This document shows, in pieces, positions 20,701 through 28,600 of a stretch of DNA of 64,000 bases; position 1 is the stretch's first letter, and the number at the start of each line of letters is the position of its first letter. The stretch is taken from the NCBI GenBank assembly GCA_949358305.1, contig OX442324.1:8901601-8965600 (forward strand), given 5' to 3'. Source of the stretch: Strigamia acuminata (lineage: Eukaryota; Arthropoda; Chilopoda; Geophilomorpha; Linotaeniidae). The notes below the pieces were generated by a model. It had not been told where the DNA came from and did no database searches. It saw only the letters and a program-made list of their open reading frames with translations. The position numbers were made by a program, and so were the translations under genes.

Positions 20701-22614
20701 GCGCGCCTCCGTAGGAAGTCGTTCTTGAAGCTCCCCACACGTCCATGTGTAGGAGATCTAAAGCCTTTGTAGATATTGGATGTTCATCCGGTTTGTGAGA
20801 AATGCGCGTTGATTTCGCAATTCGACAATGATTACATGAGAGTTCTTTGTTTACTTCTGCCGGAGTCACTCCATACACTTGGTCATTTCCGGCCAAAAGT
20901 TTCATCGCATTGGTATGAAGGTGACCCAATCTGCTGTGCCATATCCCTGTCGCATCCTTTTTAACCGATGGTGCTGCAACCTTCTTTGCGTTGGTTGGCT
21001 TTGAATTCGGTTTTGAATTTGAATTCGGTTGGGAGATCGGTGGGTTTGCCTTTAATGTCTTGGCAAAGGATGGGACTTGAGGTAACGGATTGGTGGGAGT
21101 AGGTACAGGAAGTGTCTTGGACTGGGTTACATTAATTGGTGCAGGTGGAGGAATTTCATTCGGCAAAGGAGGGAATTCGAGCCGAAAATCCGTAAACAGT
21201 TCCGGGTCCTTCGACTTTTTCTTTGCCTTTGGATATTGAATGTAGTCCTCTTCTGCAGTGACTAATGTTCGGGCTGGAGCGGTCGTCTGTATAACTGGCG
21301 CATTAACTGTTGATATGACCGTTGAGGGTGTACATAAGCCGTCGACGTAATACAGACCGCCCTTTTCTTTGGCTCGAAGCATTGGATGATTGATATCGGA
21401 TTTGTAGACATGGACTCCTCCATCCCAAATATGGATATGATGTTTGGCTTTGTCCATTTTTGATACGGAGATCAAATTCGCCTCAAATTTTGGCGCAAAC
21501 AGCACATCTTGGAGATTCGCGACACATTCTACATTGTTGATCATTGTGACAATCTGGACTTTGCCCTTTCCAAGAACTTCGGAATGTCCTTGACCTAATG
21601 CTATGTTAAAGGGCACAACTTTAACAAAGTCCTGGACGTGGCACACATGATCCGTTGCCCCACAATCCACTATCCATTCATGTGATTGCATGAAGTGAAT
21701 TGTGGGCATTGGTTGAGGCGCACTGGCGAAAAAGTTCGTTTCCCGTCTTGCGTGAAATTCCCCCTTGGCCTCGAATCATCACGGTTTGAGTTCTTGTTGC
21801 GTTTGCGGCTAGAACTTCTTGGCTTCCTTTGAAGTGAAGCTGTCGGTTGATTTTTGTCATCTCGGCGTGGCGGTAATGGACATTTATTTGCGTAATGGCC
21901 AAATTCCTGGCAATTAAAACACTGCACCGAAGATAACGGTCGAGAGGGACGAGAACGATTTCTCCCACGTTGCTGTTTTTCACCAGCATAGGCACGTGGA
22001 AATTTAGAATTGTCTATGTCGCGCGAATCCATAGCTTTGAGTCGCATATGTTCCGCGAGTAATTGTTCAGACACTTTCTTTGGTGTAAATTCACCATTGG
22101 GCAAGTGATATGTCGTGAATGAAATCTGTGAATATTCACGAGGCAATAAGTCCAAGTATTGGTAAGCGTGGTGATCAGACGAAGTTATCTCTTCGATATC
22201 CTTCATTTGGCGGACATGATAGTCAACGCGTCCTAAGAAGTCGGCCATATCTTCGCCCTCTTCTAGGCGCAAATTCAAAAATTCGCGGCGCATGGCTGCC
22301 TGTCGCGCACGAGATGATGGCGCATAAATGTTGGCTAAAATGTCCCATGCTTCTTTCGGGGTTTTACAATCATCTAGCGCAGACTTCTTCGCCTCGCTTA
22401 CAGAACAGCCTAATGCCTTGGCTTTCCGACGCTTGTACTTCTTTTTCTCTTTATCTCCGGCGGTTTTAAGGAATTCCACCTCCTCTTCTTCCGTCACATG
22501 TTCCCACAATTCCTCGCTTCGGAGTACCATGCGCATTGAGCGCTGCCAAAGTTCGTAGTTTCTTACGCTAAGGATGGGAAGACGTCCTGGATTTCCGTCT
22601 GCGGACTTCGACAT
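17797..22614 (-). pseudogene. copia Gag-Pol polyprotein of D with two frameshifts
   Basis: ATG at 22614 (MSKSADGNPGRLPIL), homologous to L. Gag with CFNCQEFGHYANKC, retropepsin WIVDCGATDHV, integrase (HSRLGH, IRTDRGGEF, MNGTAERINR), MBD-like segment (19391-19566), RT (VYVDDIVLFY near 18745), and RNase H (YTDASWATE, SFGGYIAYIGNVPIGW). Against L, one T is missing from a T-run near 21735 (between Gag and protease), and one T is gained near 20134 (GYRV-W, integrase C-terminus). This splits the protein into three frames. A four- to five-residue deletion follows the protease DHV. Otherwise no stop codons. Confidence 0.93.
19391..19566 (-). other. MBD-like domain coding segment (element D)
   Basis: Encodes RRWKREEHLRK, TDVYYFPEAGLRLRSRGDVE and LFYFGN. 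The W-K-R-E..D-V-Y-Y..G-x-R-x-R-S-R..D-V/L..F-x-F skeleton is that of an MBD, more diverged than in A/C (the SGxTAG loop is altered). Confidence 0.65.
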
Positions 22615-22773
22615 GACGTGGAGTTACGAAACAATCCGTAGCAAAACACACTGGATGGAGAATGGTACAATTGGAGCACTTGACGGTCTCGGTGCACAAT
22701 ATCGCGTAGCACTACACAAATACGGTGCACTAATCGGAGCACTGTCAAAGCGGATATCAATCGAATTGGGCGA

Positions 22774-22910
22774 CCACTTCTGAAGTGGCCAAATAACCCT
22801 AGCCAGCCAACACACAGGGGTCCGTTCGCCTGCCTGGAGGCGCGGGAGTACCTGTTGGCCACGGTAAGCACTGGCTAGGAATGAGTTAATGCGGTAGTTC
22901 CGACTGGAAC
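22774..22910 (-). promoter_or_regulatory. three-hairpin structured leader (element D)
   Basis: Minus strand. Hairpin 1: GTTCC-AGTC-GGAAC (22910-22897). Hairpin 2: nine-pair outer stem CCTAGCCAG (22879-22871)/CTGGCTAGG (22806-22798), inner CCAACAGG/CCTGTGTGTTGG with a bulge, conserved TCCCGC, and apical CGCCT-CCAGGC-AGGCG (22842-22827). Hairpin 3: CCACTTCAGAAGTGG (22788-22774). It lies about 160 nt upstream of the gag ATG. Confidence 0.7.
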
Positions 22911-23467
22911 AGAAGAGCAAAAACTATTCTAAAGGACCCACAAAAACTTAATACGACCTTAAATACTAACAAGCTAATTACGACAACTGAAAGGCAAGTA
23001 TTAATTAGTGTGATGAGACGTTGCGCCAATATTCGAGAATCGAAAATGGCGTTGTTGCGCATTTAAATGCGAAAATCGTCGTAATTCGTCGATTAAATCT
23101 CCGAAAAATCTCAAATCGTTGTTACAACGACCGTACACTGTGTACGAGGTCGGGATATTCCTCAATTCGTCGTTCACACTGCGTCCAGAGGGTTTCCAAC
23201 GTCGAATCTTGTTGGAAATCTGAAAATATGCGAAAATTGTCTCGAAAATCGCGAGTCCCGCGGAAATTCGGACAATATTAAATGAAAAAATCGTGGAATC
23301 GTGCACGCAGACTGCGTGGGAACGTCGGCTGTTCGTCGGGAACGTTCGCAAAACGAAACTCGAAGCAAAATTGTCGATACCTGAAATTAAACAAATTTCG
23401 GCGCAAAAACGCGAATTTCGCGAATGTTACGTCGAAAATTACGCAAAGAATGGTCGTTTTATGTGGC

Positions 23468-23485
23468 AACCATCCTCTGCTACCA
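23468..23485 (-). other. primer binding site of D
   Basis: Minus strand TGGTAGCAGAGGATGGTT, an 18-nt perfect complement of the initiator tRNA-Met 3' end, two bases after the 5' LTR. Confidence 0.9.
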
Positions 23486-23487
23486 AT

Positions 23488-23979
23488 TGTAGCAGAGGAG
23501 AGCGGCGCAAACGATTTATTAATCGCGTGGAAGCTAAATTTGGCGTTGTGTCGCCGACACGAACGATAATGCGACGTGACCAAGACGCAAATTGCCGTGC
23601 GCGCAGCAGAAAGCTGCTTATGTGCGTATTAAACGAACTAGAAAGCACTGAAGGTGCTCTAAATAATAGTGAGGCATTTAAAATCATAAACATTTAATAA
23701 AAGCAAAGATATTCTTACATATAGAGTCCTTTTCTATACAGGAGTGAATGAGTGTGCACATATCCGTGTGCGCAGCCATGTTGGAAGTGATAAAAGATAC
23801 AATTGACACCCTCTGGTGTTGGGAAAAATAAACTAAAGCTAACATGATGCAGGCAGCATTATGCCCAATGTTAAATAATGAAATAAATCCTAATAAATAC
23901 ACTAAGCTGCATAATGCAGTAATACATTAAGAAATGCGCAAAACAACTACGGAGGACTGTTTGGCATCGATAAACAACA
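23488..23979 (-). repeat. 5' LTR of D
   Basis: 492 bp, about three differences from 17102-17593 (near 23600, 23626 and 23947). The 3' half resembles the solo LTR at 39842. Confidence 0.9.
23719..23779 (-). other. leader mini-ORF ending at a splice donor (D)
   Basis: ATG at 23779 (MAAHTDMCTL..) runs 20 codons plus one base to a GTAAGA donor, the same 61-nt span as in L. A role as a spliced first exon is inference. Confidence 0.4.
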
Positions 23980-23984
23980 AAACC

Positions 23985-24158
23985 TTAGCTTCATTAATTG
24001 TCACTTGATCACTCTCAATGATTTTGTTGCTGATAGGATCCCATATTCGGTAGCCTCGCGTAAATAACGCATATCCGACGAGTACGCCAACTTCTCCAGA
24101 ATCCGAAAATTTATCTTGTCGTTCGGCCTTCGGGATAAATCTATGGACCATACTTCCA
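23985..24158 (-). pseudogene. J integrase C-terminal fragment
   Basis: Third piece of J, between L and D: KIGSMVHRFIPKAERQDKFS, GYALFTRGYRIWDP, IIESDQVTINE. This is the conserved copia integrase C-terminal module and fits between the pieces at 31401 and 17096. Confidence 0.85.
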
Positions 24159-24163
24159 ATCTT

Positions 24164-24698
24164 TGTTGGTCTATTGGACCGCCAGTTGTGTCGATGTGAC
24201 ATAAAATCACATTCTTATTGTTTAATCATCTAATCTCGATATATTTATCCCGTACTTTTTTATATCCGATGATATTTGCTTGTTTAGATATTATGCATTT
24301 GTTTATTGCTTTTTAACACACAGCATCATGCTGTGTCCAGTGTTTCCTATTAATTCTCGATTTATTTGATTATATAATTCCAATTCACGACACCAGGTGT
24401 CGTTCTTGTATCACTCGTTCTTCCAAGATGGCGGCGACCATCGCTTTGGCTCTCGCCCTTATGTTTTCACTTTGTAATAACTTCATTTGTAAGTATTTTG
24501 GTTTAGTAAACTTGTTTTTATGTTTTTAAACGTTGCCTTGTTTATTGCACGACATATAAGCGCATTTGCGCGGTCGTTTTATTCGTTTTTCGCTCCCGAC
24601 GTCGCCCACACGTTCGCACGAGTAGTGCGACGCCTTTTGCGACGTTACACTCGAAGTTTCGAGTGCTTTTGGTCGTTTTCCTCTGCTACCGACCTACA
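24164..24698 (+). repeat. 5' LTR of L
   Basis: TGTTGGTCTATTGG..to..GACCTACA. Contains a CGACACCAGGTGTCG hairpin, CCAAGATGGCGGC (24423-24435) and a GTAAGT donor (24489). Confidence 0.93.
24428..24488 (+). other. leader mini-ORF ending at a splice donor (L)
   Basis: The ATG lies inside the YY1-like motif and reads MAATIALALALMFSLCNNFI, hydrophobic like a signal peptide, then meets GTAAGTA at 24489 after 61 nt. The same arrangement occurs in D, in the solo LTR and at 460. I could not fix the matching acceptor. Confidence 0.4.
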
Positions 24699-24700
24699 AT

Positions 24701-24718
24701 TGGTAGCAGAGGATGGTT
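24701..24718 (+). other. primer binding site of L
   Basis: TGGTAGCAGAGGATGGTT, perfect complement of the initiator tRNA-Met 3' end, two bases after the LTR. Confidence 0.92.
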
Positions 24719-25315
24719 CTCATCCTTTGCACGCTATTTTTCCACTAACTATTGCCGAAAATTCCGCGAATTTTGCGAATTTCGCGGCAATTTTGTATTT
24801 TTAGGTTTCCGCGACGATTTTCGGCATTTTTCGGATGTTTCACGACGTGAGACGACGCTTACATCCTCACAACGCCTTGGCGACGTTGTGCACCAGTTAT
24901 TTTCATTAATTATCGCCGAAAATTCCGCGGGTTTCGCGAATTTTGCGGCGATTTTGTCTTTTGCAGATTTCCGACGTTTCAACGACGTTCTTCGATTCGA
25001 CGACGTCGAGCAGACGTCCGCCATCGAGAAACGAGACTAATTCTCGCTGTGTCACACCCCGGCGTGTGCACAGTATCGCCGAACTTAAAAAACGACGATT
25101 TTCAACGCTTTAAGTGAAGAGCCTCGATTTAAATCGAGAAGAATTTGGATTTTCGAATCCAAATTGCGTTTTTCTCAGTTCTTCGAGAGAACTGTGCCGT
25201 GTTATCTGATTGCACGAGGCTGTGTGACAATCCACAGCGATTCATCTATTTCTCCTTCATTTCGTGAAACTTTGTTAATTTTAAGTGGGTATTTTGGAGT
25301 GGGACACTGTTAGTA
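24719..25315 (+). other. 5' leader of L, upstream part
   Basis: CpG-rich and rich in near-repeats: ACTATTGCCGAAAATTCCGC..TTCGCGGCAATTTTG (about 24749) recurs as ATTATCGCCGAAAATTCCGC..TTTGCGGCGATTTTG (about 24906), a diverged tandem duplication about 157 bp apart. No coding frame recognised. Confidence 0.5.
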
Positions 25316-25471
25316 TCGGCACTGCCCTACGGACAAGTCTGTCCAAGCGGTGTTTGTATTCTAAAGCAAGGCTGAGCCCTGCGCCACCTAGCACTCCCGC
25401 AGCCCCAGGTGGCTATAAAGGAAGCTAGGGGGACACTTGCTTTAGGTTCTCAGCCGATTGTAGCATCGGCT
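25316..25471 (+). promoter_or_regulatory. three-hairpin structured leader (element L)
   Basis: Hairpin 1: CACTGC/GCGGTG outside GGACA-AGTC-TGTCC (25331-25344). Hairpin 2: a perfect 10-bp stem CTAAAGCAAG (25361-25370)/CTTGCTTTAG (25436-25445), then CCTAGC (25387-25392)/GCTAGG (25424-25429), conserved TCCCGC, and apical AGCC-CCAGGT-GGCT (25401-25414). Hairpin 3: AGCCGAT/ATCGGCT (25452-25471). Confidence 0.72.
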
Positions 25472-25649
25472 CCCCTTCTGGTGATATCCGCTTTGAACCA
25501 CGTGGGAGGTGATTTAGTGAATAGTGCAACGATTTTGTGTGAACAAACATTCGTCCACACTTTCTGTGCCTTAGTGAAGTGCTTCGATCGCCGTTATACC
25601 ATTCTCCTGAGTCCGTGTGCTTTGTGCGGTGCGCCGAGTCTTCGCAACG

Positions 25650-28600
25650 ATGCAAAAGACAACGGAAACGACGGTCAGCCGAATTCCCATCCTCTCTGTC
25701 GGGAATTATGAGCCCTGGCAGAGAGCGATGCGGATGCTTTTGAAATCCGAGGGCCTTTGGAGGCATGTAACGGAGGAGAAGGAGGCCGATCATCTTTTGA
25801 CTTTAACGGACAAAGAAAAAGAACGTTACATGGTTAAAAAGGACAAAGCTCTCGGGCATATCTACATGTATGTCAGCGAACCGAAACGTTCAGCCCTGGA
25901 CAATTGTGACACTCCCAAACAGGCATGGGACGTCCTGGCAAAAGCGTACGCGCCTAGTTCGCGGGCGCGACGGGCAGCATTACGGTCGGAGTTCTTGACT
26001 TTGCATCTCGAACCCAATGAGGAAATGCAGGATTTCATCAATAGAGTGGATCATTTTGTTCGTCAGTTGGCTGATATCAATGAAGTCACGACAGCTGATC
26101 ATCATGCGTATCAATACCTCAACCGACTACCGCCCGAATACGCACAGGCAACGTTCGCCATATATCACTGGCCCGATCCAGAATTCACTCCGACTAAAGT
26201 TGCCGAACAATTGATTTCCGAATATCTACGGTTGAAACCGATGGGATTGCACAATGTACACTCATCTTCTGTGCATTCGTCTGTAAAAGGCCAACAGTCC
26301 CGAAAGAATTCTCGTCCTCGTCGACCGTTATCGGAAATTAAATGTTTCAATTGTAATGAGATGGGCCACTACGCGAACAAGTGTCCCCATCCACGACGGG
26401 AGGATCACAATCAACCCCCGGCATCGGCTTCTTTCCAGCGCTCTCGAAGCAAGAGCAAGAAGCGCAACAAAAACGCCGCGCCCAAGCCCGACGATACGCG
26501 TCCGCGTGGTTGTTCTCGTCCAACACGAGAAGGGACATTCTTCGCCAGTGCCCCACAAGCCCCAGCGCGCCCAGTTGCACATTTCATGCAATCCAATGAA
26601 TGGATTGTCGACTGTGGCGCGACGGACCACGTCTCCTATGTTCGAGCTTGGTTTACGGATTTTGTGGACATCGTGCCTTTCGACATCGAACTCGGACAAG
26701 GCAAGTCCAAAGTGACTGGAAAAGGAAATGTCCGACTTCTAACCAGGATAGATGACTGCAATTGCATCGTGAATTTGACGAACGTACTTTTTGCACCGAA
26801 TTTCGAGGCCAATTTGATTTCGGTTTCCAAAATCGACAAAACACGTCATCACATACATTTCTACAACGGTGAAGTCAACATCTATCAATCGGACATCCGA
26901 AGTTCTATTCTTCGGGCGAAGGAGAAGGCTGGATTATATTATGTGGACGGTTTATGTTCAACTCCTTCTGTGTCTGCGGTGATTTCGACCCCGGTGTCGA
27001 CGACAATTCCACCACCAATTCAACAACCGCCAGTTTTGACTTATGTCACGACAGAAGTGGATTTTGAGAACATTCCGAAACCAAAGAAGGGGAAATTGAG
27101 ACAAGGAGACATTACAGATTTTCGCATAGAAATGCCACCAATTCCGAAGCAAATTCCGAATCAAATCGTCAATCCTATCCAGTCTCAAATTGTTCCCCAA
27201 TCCACGCCTATCCAACCAGATCCTCCTATCCAATCTTATTCCAACGTTCTCCAATCCATTCCGACAACGCCATTACCTAATACTCCTCCTGCCACACCTC
27301 CTCCCCCGAGCAATCCTTCTAAGTCACCAAAGAAGACAATTGCTAATCCTGCAACCGTAAAGGATGCTACGGGTCTATGGCATAGCAGATTAGGGCATTT
27401 GCACACAAATGCAATGCGCCTGTTGGCAAACAACGAACATGTACACGGAATGGAACCGGGAGAAGTAAAACAAGAACTTGCTTGCAACGACTGTCGTCTT
27501 GCAAAATCAATCAAGATTTCGCACAAACCGGACCTTCACCCGAGTACTACCAAAGCACTCGACCTCCTGCATATGGACGTGTGGGGGCCGGCTCCTGCAA
27601 CATCTTTCGGTGGAGCTCGTTTCGTTCTAACGATCATTGATGACGCTACACGATATGCTTGGATCACCCCATTAGCGCAGAAGTCCCAAGTCTTCGCATG
27701 CTTTAAGGACTTCGCCGCGAGAGTCGAACGGGTTGCGAATACAACAATCAAAGCCATTCGCACAGACCGTGGCGGTGAATTCATGTCCAATGAATTCGAG
27801 CGCTATTTGAAAGACAAAGGGATCCAAGGGCAGCGAACGAACCCATCGAGCCCACAAATGAATGGAACGGCCGAACGCATCAACAGAACGATGGCAGACA
27901 ACATCCGCGCGATTCATGAAGAAACCAAACTTCCGGCCGGTTTATGGGCAGAGCTTGCAGTGACTTTCGCTTATATCAAGAACAGAAGCCCTCACTCACG
28001 TTTGAAGAATCAAGTCCCCTATGTACTTTGGCGTGAGCGAGCGTTATCTCTCCGACACTTACGAAAGATCGGATCCAAGTGTTGGGTCCACTACACAGCG
28101 CCGGGCCGTAAAAAGCTTGACCCACGCGCATGGGAAGGATATCTCGTTGGGTACGCGGTTGCAACTCGTGGCTATAGAATTTGGAATCCCATTGATAACA
28201 AGGTCACGGAGTCTGCACATGTCCGCATAGACGAACATCAATCGTATCGCAAATCCCTACGAAGCGTACCAAATGGCAACAATCAATCCTTCTATGAACC
28301 CAACAACGAGCAACAAAGAGTGTCATTCAACGACACCATCGAATATGCAAACTGGTCGATCAAACCAGCGTCAGATGACGAACATTCGATATCCGAAGAC
28401 AAATCTGTATCCAAGTCGGCTTCCAAATCAAAGACGCCACCGATACCGATTGTTCATATTCCACCCCCATCAACGCCGGAACAACAGTTATTAGAACTTT
28501 GTGCATCAACATTGCCGACTCCAGCTCGTGGTTCCGTATCGCATCCGATTACTAATGAGGAACACGAACAGATAGCTGAAGGGCAGGACACCGACGATGA

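Larger units (their letters stand above)
17102..23979 (-). mobile_element. copia element D
   Basis: Full-length 6878-bp element with 492-bp LTRs differing at about three positions. It is flanked by AAACC (17097-17101 and 23980-23984) and inserted in J. The PBS and polypurine tract are intact. The polyprotein is broken by two single-base indels, so this copy is probably recently dead. Same clade as L. Confidence 0.93.
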
